The notes: generated from the sequence alone by a model not told the origin. A stretch of DNA of 64,000 nucleotides from Mangifera indica (GCF_011075055.1 NC_058137.1:27699463-27763462), one strand, 5' to 3'; counted from the stretch's first letter, positions 1 through 19,630 are shown. A program made the numbers and translations.

Positions 1-424
1 ATTGGGAAACCCGGGAAGAATCTATTTGTTGCAGGATTTAGCTTTTTGACCACAGAAAGAGATCTTGAGAGGAAGTTTTCTAGGTTTGGCCGTGTTCGAG
101 ATGTTCGTATTGTTCGGAATAAGAGGTAACTACATCATACATGTCATTCATGTTGCATAATGGCTTTGTGAAATTGATGAAGGCACACTTGAATATAGAG
201 TTTAAATTTCAGCACGGAGGGTCTCTTCATTTAGGTCTGCCGTATCCATCTATTGATTTAAGCCCTGTATTTCTTTCTTATGTTTAAGGTCAGGGGACTC
301 TCGTGGATTTGGCTTTCTATCCCTGGAAACAGATGACGATGCAGATGCAGCAATCAGAGCCCTAGATGAGACTGAATGGAATGGTCGTGTTATCCTTGTT
401 GAAAAGTCAAAATCCACACATTGA
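1..424 (+). CDS. RRM-domain RNA-binding protein, 3' part (partial gene)
   Basis: Only the last two exons are in the window: 1-125 and 289-424, separated by a GT-AG intron (126-288). Read together they give one RNA recognition motif. An RNP2-like LFVAGF lies near the start, the RNP1-like SRGFGFLSL begins right after the splice junction, and the domain ends VILVEKSKSTH before TGA at 422-424. The fold is expected to bind single-stranded RNA. The protein ends almost directly after the RRM, so any other domains must be N-terminal and outside the window. The RRM resembles plant SR-like and glycine-rich RNA-binding proteins, but I cannot assign a subfamily. The 3' UTR probably runs to about 560. Confidence 0.85.
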
Positions 425-857
425 AACAATAGTTTTAGTATTTATGGTCAACAGCTCATTTGTATTTTGGATATCGACTTCAGCAAAATAGTGTAACTTT
501 ATATTACTTGACAAATATGTCTGAAGGGAATAGATATAAATTTGCTTTAGTGTTCAACAAAACAATAGTTCACTAGTTCTCACTGCAATGGTTATGAAAA
601 CCTAATTGAACCGGCCAATTAGAGTGGTTTGACTGAGACCCGGTGGCCAGTCCAATTGACTTAGGAAACATGTTAGCCATTGAACCGTGATTCAAGGGCA
701 TGTTGATGTCTTGCAAATGTTGTGACTCAATGGTGTTACACCATCGGACCACAAATGAATTTGTGGTATATTACAAATATATATATATTTAAATAGTATT
801 GTTTTCTTGGTTTGACTGTGATCTAACCACTCAACTCGGGAAAAACGCAAACCAGGC
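425..857. other. 3' flank and degenerate repeat-like spacer
   Basis: This holds the 3' UTR of the RRM gene and then non-coding sequence. From about 600 to 860 it has GGTTTGAC / GACCGGGTC-type stretches that look like an old repeat. No ORF or RNA gene is seen. Confidence 0.4.
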
Positions 858-1925
858 CTTTGACCGGGTCATGGCCCAGTCCGATTAGTAAAACATTGCT
901 TGCTGCTTTCCATCAGATAACGTCATCTACATTAGCGGCTCAGTTAGTGCCAAGTCTATGTCTTCACCAGTTCAACTATTTATCTAATAATGTTTTGCAG
1001 CAGATCTAATATTTGCAAGTCCAGTTCATTTGTTTGCAGACTTAACCTTGTACCTAAAAGTACAGATTAAAAAATTATTACTCAATTCGCCAGTCTCTTG
1101 ACACAGGTGGAGATGAATTCAGTGCCTGAGTTCTCCACATGTGGCAGCATGATTAAGATTCTTTAGTAGTCAAACTCAAACCATATATTTGCGTGGAAAA
1201 AATTGAAGATTTCCATTGTTTCTTTGGCAAAACTGTCGTCCATTGTTTAATCTTTCGCATCATTAGTGTAAAGCACTAAACCAGTTCATGCATATTCAGA
1301 TTTGGCATAACTTCCAAACCAGGTGGCCTTTTTTGGTGTTGCGACTTGTGACATGACATACTCCAATCCTTTCCAGGATGTCTTTTCCTGCCTTTTACTG
1401 GGTCAAGGACATGTCTGATTATGAAAACATTGCTCACTGCCTCGCATCATGTAACATCTTCCACATTAGTGGCTCAATTAGTCCTAAGACTATGTCTTCA
1501 CCAGTTCAACTACTTATCATGCTTTGCAGTAGATTTGTTTTTAGCTAGTCCAGTTCATTTGTTTGCAGACTTAACCTTGTACCTAAAAGTACATAATAAA
1601 AAATGATTACCCAATTCGCCATTTCTCTTGATACCTATGGAGATGAATTCAGTGCCTGAGCTCTCCATGTGTGGCAGCGTGATTAAGATTATCCAGTAGT
1701 CAAACTCAAACCATAAATTTGCCTGGAAACATTTGAAGATTTCCAATATCTCTTAGGCAAATACTGTTGCCCATTATCTAATCTTTCACATCATCTGTGT
1801 AAGCACTAAACCAGTTCGTGCATATCCAAATTGGCAAATAATTTCAAACCAGGTGGACTTTTATTGTGTTGTGACTTGTGACATGGCAGTCTCCAATCCT
1901 CTCCAGGATGTCTTTTCCTGCTTTT
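858..1925. repeat. Degenerate direct tandem duplication, about 530-bp unit
   Basis: Two units (about 858-1391 and 1392-1925) match along their length with roughly 10-15 percent differences judged by eye. Examples are AAACATTGCT at about 891 and 1425, the CTATGTCTTCACCAGTTCAACTA block near 957 and 1492, and CCAGTTC(A/G)TGCATAT at 1281 and 1811, a constant offset of about 530. No coding capacity is evident. The short ORFs inside are not conserved between the two units. Confidence 0.75.
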
Positions 1926-2258
1926 AGTTGGGGTCTCACGGCCACTGGAATTGAATTGAACCAACTGAAGAAGCAGAGATAATGGTCATTATCAGCTTCT
2001 GATTCACATTTCTGGTCTGGTGGGTTGTTGAAGAGTGGCAAGCAAAAATTTAATAATACTATCATTATTTCCCTAACATGGGTCAAGGGCAGCCTCCATT
2101 TTCAATGCAAAACTGCCATTTAGTGGTAGACAGACAAGCCAGGCTTGAAGACATGATTATCATTTTCCATAGAATTCATTCATAAAGTGACCATGACTGC
2201 AAGTCCATTTTTCAAGCCATTTCATTTTTTTTCCTGCACCAAACTTCTGGTAAACATG

Positions 2259-2260
<2 letters not shown>

Positions 2261-2348
<88 letters not shown>
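2261..2348. repeat. (AT)44 microsatellite with adjoining (CA) run
   Basis: There are 88 bases of uninterrupted AT dinucleotides, followed by GCATG and a short CA run to about 2367. Apparent ORFs across it (YIYIYI) are artefacts of the repeat. Confidence 0.98.
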
Positions 2349-2351
<3 letters not shown>

Positions 2352-3204
2352 TGCACACACACACACATATGATTGAATAAATTAACTAATGACTGATTGG
2401 ATGCAGAAGTATCCACGCAGCTAAGATTCTTCTCATTTAAAAATATAAGGAGTCTTAAGTAAGTTTTCTTTGCAGGTTCCAAAAGCCACCCCACTGCCAA
2501 ACTTCCTCTGGAACCATCAGAGATTTCTACCAACTTCGAACATAAAAACATGTAGAATAAGCTGAGCACCGTCTATCAACACATAATTCTAAGCGGAATT
2601 CATGATTGTAATTGATGGTCAAACTAAGACAATACATAAGACATTTTAATTACATCTAAACTTCAACACTAACATACTATAAAATGAAAGCTTAAAAATT
2701 AATAAAAATTAATAAAATATTAAATTTTTTTATAATAAAAATTTAAATTTAAATCACTGTCACGTTTATACAATTTTAATTTATTTAATACAAGAATTAT
2801 AAATCAATAATTATATCTCAAATTTACCTCATTTATATATATATATATAACTAACTCTCATGTGTGGTCTGGTTTTGCTAAGGATAAGCCTCCCATCACA
2901 TCGAAATTACAAAAAGCTGACCACCCAAGTGAAACACGTGCCATTTTCCACTCAAATTTCATAAAATTATAAAAAAAAGAAAAATAATAATAATATAAAG
3001 CCTCATTTTGCTCAACCAAGAAAGTTTTAACTTGCAAGAATCTTTAATTATTTTTTTAGCAAAGTGTAATATCTAGCCGGAAATCTGCAAAAATTTATGC
3101 TTTTATTTCATGGGAGTTGCAAAAAGCTTGTAATGAATCAAGGTGTTTCTTACATGCAACTGATTTTTTTTTTAATTATATTCATGTTTCGAGTGTTTAA
3201 AGAG

Positions 3205-3640
3205 GAATTTGCTGTAATTTTATTATTAAAATAAAAATATTTTTTTAAAGATAAATTATTTTAAAAATTATTAAATATAAATTATTATCATATTTAATAA
3301 AAATTGATAAATATAAATAATATTATATTTTATTAGAGATAATAAAAAAATATTAATAAAATATTTTATTTAAATACTCTCATATAATTATTTTAAAATA
3401 TTTTATATTATTTATTATATTAATTAAAAATAAATTTATTTTTACTAAAAAATTTAATAAATAAATATATAATTATAATAAAATTAAGGTTATTTTAATA
3501 ATCTTTTAATATTTAAAATAGATATTATAATTGATTACCTTTTATATTATCTGTTATATCACTATTTATAATAAAATATTATCGAAATCTTTTATTATTT
3601 ATAAACTAAACAAAATAATATAAGTAATAAAAAATAAAAA
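3205..3640. repeat. AT-rich repeat family A, copy 1
   Basis: It shares an ordered series of blocks with 3880-4300 and 40145-40600: AAATATAAATAAT..., TTATTATATTAATTA.AAA, AATTTAATAAATAAATATATAATTATAATAAAATTAA, and a closing TAAATAAAATAATATAA. The copies are too diverged to define ends or target duplications by eye. Confidence 0.55.
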
Positions 3641-3820
3641 GTAATACTATGTATACTCATGTTAGATATAATATGTATACACATTTATATATGTTATTAT
3701 ATAATTAGGTCTTATTTTATCTTTAATTCAAAATCACCTAATACATAATGACATATATAAATATGTATATATTTATATATCTAAAATAAATATATATAAT
3801 TTTATTAAAAGATAAATTAT
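3640..3820. repeat. Short AT-rich MITE-like repeat (family B), copy
   Basis: It starts TAATACTATGTATAC and ends GTATATATAATTTTATTA-like. The interior carries the shared phrase of an ATATGTTATTATATAATTAGG-like core with a CTTTAATTCAAAATCA block. Similar about 180-200 bp units occur near 18.8, 19.4, 49.0, 49.7 and 50.9 kb. Confidence 0.45.
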
Positions 3821-3879
3821 TAGAATAATTTTTAATAATCTTTAATCAAATGCTCATAAGGGGGGTGGTTGGTTCAGAT

Positions 3880-4300
3880 AATGTTTTATTACTAAAATAG
3901 GAAGATTCTATTATAGATAGATTACTTAGAAAATTACTAAGTATAAATAATTATTATATTTGATAAAATTTGATAAATATAAATAATTATTGTATTTGAT
4001 TAAAAGTAATAAAAGAATAATAGTACATTATTTTACTTAAAATATATTTAAATATAATTATTTTTAAATTATTTATTATATTAATTATAAAAAAATTATA
4101 TTTATCCTAAAAAATTAATAAATAATTATATAATTATATTAAAATTAAGATTACTTTACTAATTTTTTAATATCTAAGATGAAACATTGATAATAAAAAA
4201 TTATTATAATTTTTTATTATTAATAAATTAAATAAAATAGTATAAATAATAAAAAATAAATTATTAAATTAACTTTTAAATCTTTAGAATCGAACAATTT
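3880..4300. repeat. AT-rich repeat family A, copy 2
   Basis: It shows the same block order as 3205-3640 and 40145-40600. It begins near GGTTGGTTCAGATAATGTTTTATTA and ends near TAAATTAAATAAAATAGTATAAATAAT. Confidence 0.55.
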
Positions 4301-4604
4301 TTAAAAGATCATAAAGTCAAAAATGGTTTTCCATCCTAAAATTATTATATATTATCGGCAACCAAATCAAAAATTAAATTCTACCTGAATTATTTAAATT
4401 TGGACTTAGATTTTACCATTAGTTAGCAATCATCATAGACTCCTGTAGCGTACGTTTTCCCCACCCACCCATTTCGTCACATGTCCCTTGTAGTCATCAG
4501 GGCCCACATTTCCAGGTTCTAATCAAGATCTCACGGCTGAGATTGCAGCAATTTCACCCTATTCAGTCAAAACGGGTTTAAGACTTGTGTTTTATTTACT
4601 AATT

Positions 4605-9279
<4,675 letters not shown>

Positions 9280-9281
<2 letters not shown>

Positions 9282-10440
9282 CAATGCATGGCTTTTGTTT
9301 TTTTTTTTTTGAGCAATTCAGATGTGCTTTGTAAAAAAAAAAATCTGGGAGATTAACGACTCACAGCCTGTGAGTGGACATTCATTTTTCTTTCAGAGTA
9401 CTTTCTTTCCATCAACTCCAATATGGATATCTTCAAATTTGACATGAGGCCTTGCATTTTGATTGTTTTTTGCTTTACTAAGTGCCAGTTTGTGTGTATC
9501 TAGCTAAGATCTTCATTCGTTCATGTTTTCTTCTGTTCTTTCCGGAGACATAAGGATGTTTGAAGTGCAATTTATTTTTTAAGGGAAATATGCTTACTTA
9601 CAGCTCCTGTTATATACGAAGATTGCTTGTGATTATCAGTACTTCTTCCCTCTTTGCAACTTGTGTCTACTGTCCTGTAACATTCATATCAGAAGTCAAA
9701 AGTTAATAAGTTAACCCAGTTATAGTGTATTATACAAGTACTTGTTGTCTAGTGTTGATTCGAATTCTATAAGAGATTATCCAAATTCAAAAAATGTGGA
9801 TTTTAAAAGATAAATTTTCGAAAGGATTTATGGTGGCAGTGGAGGAATTACGCTGATAAGCCTAGTCCTGTAGCTCCTCATTGATCTCATGTGAAGTGTT
9901 GGGGCTTCGCCCATAGTATAGACTTTTTTTAAATACACTTGAGTAAAAACAGCGGTTAAAACCCTGCTTGTTTAATCTAGTTGAGTAAAGTTGATACGAC
10001 CTATTAATTGGAGTGACATGTTGTAATGCAGGTACGAATTGTTTGTGGACATGCAATTAACGAATACATGTGTGTTAAGAATATGTTTGATCGAGTTCTA
10101 TATATAAAAATTATATTAACATGTATGGAAAAGAGAGGAATTGTGTGATGCAAAACAATAAGAACAAAGATTAAAAATTCAAACAGAAAGAACAGACAAT
10201 CTTCTTTTTCTTGTAATCTTTTTTATTCATAATGAAAATTTCTTCATCACTTGCCTGTAGTTTTCGTTGTCTTTGATTTTTTTTTCATGTAAATATATGT
10301 GTTTCCTGTTAAGTATTGCTTTCATTTGGGTTTCATATTACTGGTTATTAGAAAACATAGTATTATTGATTATATTAACCTTGTAACATATTGCAAGCTT
10401 TATTCATGAACTTAGCAGTGCTGAAACACAGCATTTCGAG
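9280..10440. other. 3' UTR of CDPK1 and spacer
   Basis: The first 350-450 bases are probably CDPK1 3' UTR, beginning with a T-rich stretch after the stop. The remainder shows no supported gene. Confidence 0.45.
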
Positions 10441-10479
10441 CCCATTACCAGACCTTATTAATCACCTTATATTGCCCAT

Positions 10480-10640
10480 CAAATTCCAGAATGCTAACTT
10501 GTTGCCTGCAGGCAAAGCCACTATTAACAACACATTTCCCAACGTCCAGCCCTTGGTTACCTTGCAGTTGAATGACCTTGCCGAGCCTCGGGTCCTCAAC
10601 AACATCACCTTTACACCTTAAGCATCCACTCATAGCTGGT
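10480..10640 (-). pseudogene. SUI1: eIF1/SUI1-like fragment
   Basis: On the - strand one frame reads CLRCKGDVVEDPRLGKVIQL and then QGNQ. This aligns with the C-terminal half of plant translation initiation factor eIF1 (CCNG.VVQD..LG.VIQLQGDQ). The N-terminal half is not recognisable and the end after QGNQ has drifted (VGKCVVNSGF...), with no final IKIHGF. It is therefore a truncated remnant, not a gene. It lies tail-to-tail with CDPK1, as the better-preserved SUI1-like ORF at 18996-19364 does with CDPK2. Confidence 0.7.
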
Positions 10641-10659
10641 GCCCTCTCTGAAACCATGA

Positions 10660-11380
10660 ACGGTCGTTCTGCATTTTTTTACTCCATCCTAATGTATGCC
10701 GATTGAAACATAAAACTCCTGAATTGGCAACCCATCTTCATCTACCAACATGGAGTGATCTTACACAATTTGCAATCTGCAATAGATTACAAGTTCTTTA
10801 TTAGATATCATGTTAATGCATACAACTAATTAATCATGATATATCATGTCATCTGCTTACAAAATTTTGTATTTTTCTCTACTTACATGAAACAAAAGTG
10901 GGGTATGGATTTGAAACAATGAAAACAAGCAAGAGGAAGAAAGCAAATAATCTGATGAAAGACAAATGAAAAAGGACTTTAAGGTTTAGAGATGGATGGA
11001 CACCTTGGAGACTTTCGAGGGATGATACTATGAGAAATTGAGAATTAATGGCAAGGTACATATAGAGAGGGAACAATGCTATTTTCATCTAATACTCAAT
11101 TAAATACTCATGATATGTCATCATAAATGTTAAATACTCAAAATTGAATATACATAATTTTATTAATATAGAGAAGAATATTTGTGGATCCTTACATTAA
11201 AAATATATTGATTTATTAACAAATGATCGGTTATGACAAAGTATTTGTCCAATATTATTGTTAAGGAATCTTATACCAATAATCTGATGCATAAGAGAAA
11301 AGGGTTAAATGTTAGTGTGTAAGTACGAAGGAAAGTAATTGCGTATAAGCGAAAAGGAAGTTGAAAGACACTGAAACTTG
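10660..11380. other. Intergenic spacer, nothing recognised
   Basis: This is AT-rich single-copy-looking sequence. The ORF on the - strand near 10879-11088 is hydrophobic by composition and has no recognisable motif or start context. Confidence 0.4.
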
Positions 11381-11382
11381 AG

Positions 11383-12080
11383 GAGTATAATGATAATAAA
11401 GAAAATGAACTTTTTACTCAGAAATGCGAGGCCGGAAAGGTAGAATCTCATTCCTATATGTGGTTCCGTGAATTAGCCAAATAGCATATTTTGGGACAGA
11501 ATATATTCAGAGGTGAATGAAATAAACAGATACAATGATGCTAATTGGTTGTACTTTGTAAAGGGGTGGATTCAAGCCATTAGGGTGTACACGGTTTGAT
11601 TTGAAAGTTTTTTCAAACTTCACTGAAAAAAATATATATTTGAAAAATTTTCAAACTAAACTAAAAGATGCAGTTTAAATTAATGTTTGAATCATAGTTA
11701 TCAATATTTTATAATATACAATACAATATAATATAAGTGAAAAACTATACTTATTATAAACTATATTAAATTAATATGATACAGTAAATATATTATACGA
11801 TATGATACATATTACTAATACGGATCAATATATATATTTTTTTAAATAATAATACAGTATAAGTATTTATGAAAAATCTTCAAATGGTACAAGCCACATC
11901 AAGCCCAACTAGGACCAATTTGAGTTCGGCTCAAATTTGAAATAACAAATTCAAATTCAAGCTGAGCCACCTGAAACTTGAGTAATATGAACTTTTTACT
12001 CTGAAATGCAAGGCAAAGGTAGAATCTCATTCCTAAATGTGGTTCCATGAATTAGCCAATCAGCATATTTTGGGACAGAG
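11383..12080. repeat. Short direct duplication flanking an inserted repeat
   Basis: A roughly 110-bp block containing GAACTTTTTACTC, GGTAGAATCTCATTCCTA and CATATTTTGGGACAGA occurs at about 11400-11505 and again at about 11985-12080. Between them, about 11590-11975, lies a repeat that recurs at 18218-18545. The second block abuts the start of CDPK duplication unit 2. Confidence 0.7.
11590..11975. repeat. Dispersed repeat C, copy 1
   Basis: It shares TGTTTGAATCATAGTTATCAATATT, an interior with ATATTATACGATATGATACATATTA-type sequence, and an end with CACATCAAGCCCAA and ATTCAAATTCAAGCT with 18218-18545. No coding capacity is seen. Confidence 0.7.
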
Positions 12081-12701
12081 TAATTTTTTTAAAAATACAA
12101 AAATATTCCTACAAAAATTCTGATTCCAAAACTGGTCACTCTTATTTATTTTCGAAAATTAAAAAAAAAAAAAAAGTCTATGGTTAAGATCTTTTTGTCT
12201 TGGAAAAATTCAGTTTCAACCCATTTCTATAGAAATGCTTTTTTGGTCCCCAATGCATAGCCTAAACAAAGTAAGAACCATTAGAATCTAATAATAACAT
12301 TTAGGTCCTTAATAAGTCTTTTTTTTTTTTTTTAAATAAAAGCCATTCACGCAAACCCTATATTATAGTTGTCAAGTTTTTCTTATACTTATCTATTTAT
12401 TGATATTTTAAGTCCTTTCTAGATATTTATATAATAAGAATAATACTTAATATATAAGTATTAATTATTAATGTGTACAAAATAAATTGATTTAATATAA
12501 GTATTATTTATTAATATATACAAAATAATAATATATTTAATTATAGGATGGCATTTCAATTTATTTATAGATAATATAATTCATAAAATAAATTATATAA
12601 TTGATAAAAAAATAAATTATATAAATAAATATCTTTTATTAATTTATTAACACAAGCTTGCTAATATCAAAGTTTATTTAAGCAAGTTAAGATTTTTCCT
12701 G

Positions 12702-12770
12702 CGGCCAAATGACTCTTTCCCACACAAGGTTTTATGCAAACCTAACTTTATATTCTTTTAACTTTTAAAA
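12702..12770. mobile_element. Solo inverted-end fragment of the GGCCAAAGG foldback family
   Basis: GGCCAAATGACTCTTTCCCA followed by CACAAGGTTT matches the terminal inverted repeat of the family, with no partner end next to it. It directly precedes the full copy at 12771. Confidence 0.6.
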
Positions 12771-13380
12771 GGTCAAAGGACTATTTCCTACTCAAGGTAT
12801 ACTGTTTTTCCAAGTTTCCTCTCGTTAATTTTGAAATTTTCATTTATCTACTCATAGACAATTAAAATTAACGTTTTCAAAGACAAAGTCATCATTTTGT
12901 CTATATTATTAAAAATAAACTTAAATTTGATTTTATTTCTCCCTCTAAACCCTAAAAATTAACAATTTCTCTAACCCAAGTTTTTTAAAACAATATTTTT
13001 CCCCTTAGGGTTTTCAATTTTTCAGATTTAATTTTTTGGTATCGTTTCTTCCTCTCTGATGTGGTCTCTTTTCGACAGCTCTCTTGGGCATGATGGTCGA
13101 CGAAGACAAGTCAAGAGACATCATTTGGAGGTTGTTGGAGAAGAAGAAACAACATCAAAAATTTGAATCTGAAAATTGGAAACCCTAGAGGGAAAATGCT
13201 ATTTTTTAAAACTTAGGTTGGGAGAAAATTGTTAGTTTTTAGGGTTTGGAGGGGGAAATGATATAACTAGCTAACTTAGTTAATTTTAACAACCTATGAG
13301 TGGGTAAATGCGATTTTTAAAATTAACGGGAGAAAACTTGGAAAATGGGCATACTTTGGGTGGGAAATAGTCCTTTGGCG
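12771..13380. mobile_element. Foldback MITE-like element, Mutator-type (family 1), copy 1
   Basis: The left end GGTCAAAGGACTATTTCCTA is the inverse of the right end (TGGGAAATAGTCCTTTGGCG). The arms stay complementary far inward: AAACCCTAAAAATTAACAAT on the left against ATTGTTAGTTTTTAGGGTTT on the right, and CCCTTAGGGTTTTCAA against an inverse near the middle. The flanks CTTTTAAAA and TTTTGAAAA are an imperfect 9-base match. There is no transposase ORF, so it must be non-autonomous. It sits in the upstream region of CDPK2. Confidence 0.85.
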
Positions 13381-13389
13381 TTTTGAAAA

Positions 13390-14360
13390 TCTAAATACTC
13401 ATTCGTCTATTATATTTCATTATTATTATTAAGAATAAAATCGTCATTTAAAAATTTTATTTAAATTTATATTTTTTACTATCCTTAAGTTTTAAAATTT
13501 TATTTTTGCCCCTAAACTCATATTTTCTAAGTTTAAAAAATGACTCTCCCCCCCCCCCCCCCCAGCGAGAATCTAGTTTTCAACTTTCATATTTTTTTTC
13601 CGTCTCGTCTTCCCCTTGCTTTTTGAAAAATTGTAACTTCAGCCCTCTTCAATTTTAGTTTTCGATCATCATCGGTGTCCTTCTCCTCCATCTTCGACAT
13701 GCTTCTCCTCCAAGATTGAGTCGTCTACTTCTTCTCCTTCCCATGGTGACTCTCATCGACACAAAATGAGGCTGAAATTGAATGAGAGATCTTGCTCGAT
13801 TTCAACCCCGTTTTGTGCCAATGGGAGTCACGAAGGAGGAAGGCTAGCATCGATGAAATAGAGTATACTAAACCTACTCAATCTCGATAGACGATGATAG
13901 CAAGAAACTGAGAAGGAGGCATTCAATAGTGACGTGAAGAAGAAGAAGAAAAATAGCATATGAAGGTCATGGGAAGGAGCGACCTCATTGGAGATTGGTA
14001 CTAGGCTTGACACAGCTCGACCTCTGATAAATTAGTAGCTTGAGACAGAGGGGATGAAGTTGGAAATGCAGTAGCAACCAAAATAAGAGATCAAGGTGTG
14101 CATTGACAATATTTCAAAACCTTGGGGTGGCAACAAGAAAAGAGAAAAATATGTGGGAGTTTTAAATTTGCCAAGGAAACCCTATAACCTAAGGGAGAAA
14201 TAACAGGTTTTGAAACCTGAAGAAAAAAAGGTAATTTGAGGGGAAAAAGTAGTTTTTTAAAATTTAAGGGATAATCTAAAATTTAAATTTAAATAAAATT
14301 TTTAAATAATAATTTTATTTTTATTAATATCAGTAAAATTTAATAAATTGATAAATTTTT
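13390..14360. mobile_element. Long foldback element, family 2
   Basis: The two ends are long imperfect inverted repeats. ATAAAATCGTCATTTAAAAA and the following ATTTTATTTAAATTTATATT at the left are matched inversely by AAATTTAAATAAAATTTTTA and AATAATTTTATTTTTATTAA at the right. The interior has CATCTTCGAC and CTTCTCCTCC tracts and a run of 16 C (13548-13563). The left part (13600-13830) recurs at 30060-30225. The ends are not exactly defined and no target duplication was verified. Confidence 0.65.
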
Positions 14361-14767
14361 AAAAATTAATAGATAAAAAATATTTGCATCAAATATTGGA
14401 TCTGATTGTAATTATAACCTCTTTGTACCCTTTCACTGAGGGAAGGTTCCTAGTTCTTTCACTCTGTTTCTCTTTCTCTCTTTCTTCCATGTAGCTTTCA
14501 ACAGTATTAACCGTCGACCAAGTTTGTTTCTTTTGTTTTTTGGTTTCCACCTTAAACTTTGACTAGAAGCTCCCTCTTTTAAAGTCATCAACTTTGTTCT
14601 GTTCTTGTTAATTTTCTCTCCCAAGTTGGAGTCTTTACCTAACTTTCTTTCATTTTCTCATCTTTATTCCACTCATTTCTCAATTTTCCCTAATAAAATC
14701 TCACATTTTCTCTGTCTCTTTCTTCTCTCATCTGGGTTCCTCAAAAAATCTCTTCTTTTTACGAGAA

Positions 14768-18217
<3,450 letters not shown>

Positions 18218-18545
18218 ACTGAAAAATATAGTTTGGTGCGGTTTGGATTACTGTTTGAATCATAGTTATCAATATTCTATAATACACAATACGATATAAT
18301 ACAAGTAGAAAATTATACTTATTATAATATATATTGAATTAATGCAATAGAATAAACATATTATATGATACGATATATATTATCGATACGAATTAATATA
18401 TTTTTTTAAAGAAAACAATAATACAATATGAGTGTTTATGAAAAAAATTTGAATGTTACAAACCACATTAAGCCCAATAAAGATCAATTTGAGCTTAACT
18501 TAAATTGGAAATGACAAATTCAAATTCAGGCTCAAAGTCACCTCA
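18218..18545. repeat. Dispersed repeat C, copy 2, directly at the CDPK2 stop codon
   Basis: It matches 11590-11975 (TTTGAATCATAGTTATCAAT, then TATAATACAAG and the CACATTAAGCCCAA / ACAAATTCAAATTCA end). It begins within a few bases of the CDPK2 stop codon, so whatever 3' UTR CDPK2 has must come from this repeat. Confidence 0.7.
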
Positions 18546-18784
18546 TATAGTAAAGCAAATAATGATGTTAGAGAGTACAAGTTGCTGAAGAATGAGAACC
18601 ACTGGAAGTGAAGAGAAAAACTTATCAATGAAAAAAGAATAATTGTTAATGAAAGAGAGTTCTAATGAAGAATCAGTTACGAAACCTAAATTAAATTGTT
18701 AAACTAGAACTTCAACTTAATTTTAGTTCGTTTAAACCAAATATAAATTTAAATTCAAATTAACTCAACTCAAATCTGTCTTAT

Positions 18785-18995
18785 TTTTATATATTAAAGA
18801 TAAGATGATAAAATACTTATTCTCCTATAATTAAATTATACGTACATAATTTAGATACATAGATGATATATTATCATATGATTAAATAATTTTAAATTAA
18901 AGATAAAATAACACTCAATCACAAAATGACACATTATTTGTATACTTAAATTATGTATCAAAAATATGTATACACAGTATTTCTCATTCTCCAAA
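18785..18995. repeat. Short AT-rich MITE-like repeat (family B), copy
   Basis: It contains TAGATGATATATTATCATATGATTAAATAATTTTAAATTAAAGATAAAAT-like core sequence and ends ATGTATACACAGTATTTCT, matching the other family B units. Confidence 0.45.
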
Positions 18996-19364
18996 TCACA
19001 CAACCCCACGTCCTTGAAAGCCATGAACTTTGATCTGGTTCTTGTCCGCAAGCATTTCTTTGACAAGGAAGTTGATGACATTGGCGCGCTGATCGCCCTG
19101 GAGTTGAATCACCTTGCCTAGATTTTTGTCCTGGACAACATTTCCATTACAACATAACTCTTTCTTGAGGTCTTTGAGGATCTTGGAGTAGCCGAAATTC
19201 TCATTCAATCCTTCAATTGTGGTTATACTTTTCCTTCTATTCCTCTTCTGAATCCGGAGATGAACATACCCACCTTTGGAATTAGCAAAACGCTTGGTCT
19301 CAGCCAATGGATCCAAGGATGACGGAATCTGGCCCTCCATGTCAACCATGAACTTTGCTTGCAA
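18996..19364 (-). CDS. SUI1: Translation initiation factor eIF1 (SUI1)-like ORF, intronless, possibly a retrocopy
   Basis: One uninterrupted 122-aa frame. It contains GGYVHLRIQKRNRRKSITTI, KILKDLKKELCCNGNVVQD, LGKVIQLQGDQ and NQIKVHGF, spanning the whole SUI1 fold. eIF1 acts in the 43S pre-initiation complex in start-codon selection. Methionines at residues 1, 6 and 9 are possible starts; the MEGQIPSSLDPLAE stretch matches the usual plant N-terminus, so the first residues may be extra. Plant eIF1 normally ends at HGF, but here CAA replaces the expected stop and adds QGRGVV. Several substitutions at usually conserved positions, the lost stop and the single exon suggest a retrocopy under relaxed constraint. 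A working paralogue cannot be excluded. It is tail-to-tail with CDPK2. Confidence 0.65.
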   Translation of the reverse strand: MQAKFMVDMEGQIPSSLDPLAETKRFANSKGGYVHLRIQKRNRRKSITTIEGLNENFGYSKILKDLKKELCCNGNVVQDKNLGKVIQLQGDQRANVINFLVKEMLADKNQIKVHGFQGRGVV

Positions 19365-19424
19365 GAACTTAAAAACTCTTTTATTGCTGAAATATTAGAA
19401 CAATAATATATCGATATATTTTTA

Positions 19425-19620
19425 GTATACAAAATAGATACACAGATGATGCGTCATTATATTAGGTATTATTTTAACTTTAATTCAAAAAATAATATTA
19501 TATACATAATTTTTGTGTACAACTATGATTGAATAATTGAAAATTAAAATTAAAATAATATTCAATTACATTATAATACGTCATTATTTATGTACAAAAA
19601 GCATACTCATAGTTTTATTA
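19425..19620. repeat. Short AT-rich MITE-like repeat (family B), one or two nested copies
   Basis: TAGTATACAAAATAGATACACAGATGATG at the left and TATGTACAAAAAGCATACTCATAGTTTTATTATA at the right are loosely inverted. The centre has TAATTGAAAATTAAAATTAAAATAAT, like the family B core. Confidence 0.4.
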
Positions 19621-19630
19621 TAACTCAAAA

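Larger units (their letters stand above)
2570..4600. other. AT-rich intergenic spacer
   Basis: This is very AT-rich sequence with no gene seen. It contains two copies of a 400-bp-class AT-rich repeat and one short MITE-like repeat, listed separately. The less AT-rich stretch at 4440-4560 has no recognisable coding signal. Confidence 0.5.

Noticed and set aside
2187..2569. YIYIYI-rich ORFs on both strands
   Set aside because: Translation of the (AT)44 microsatellite.
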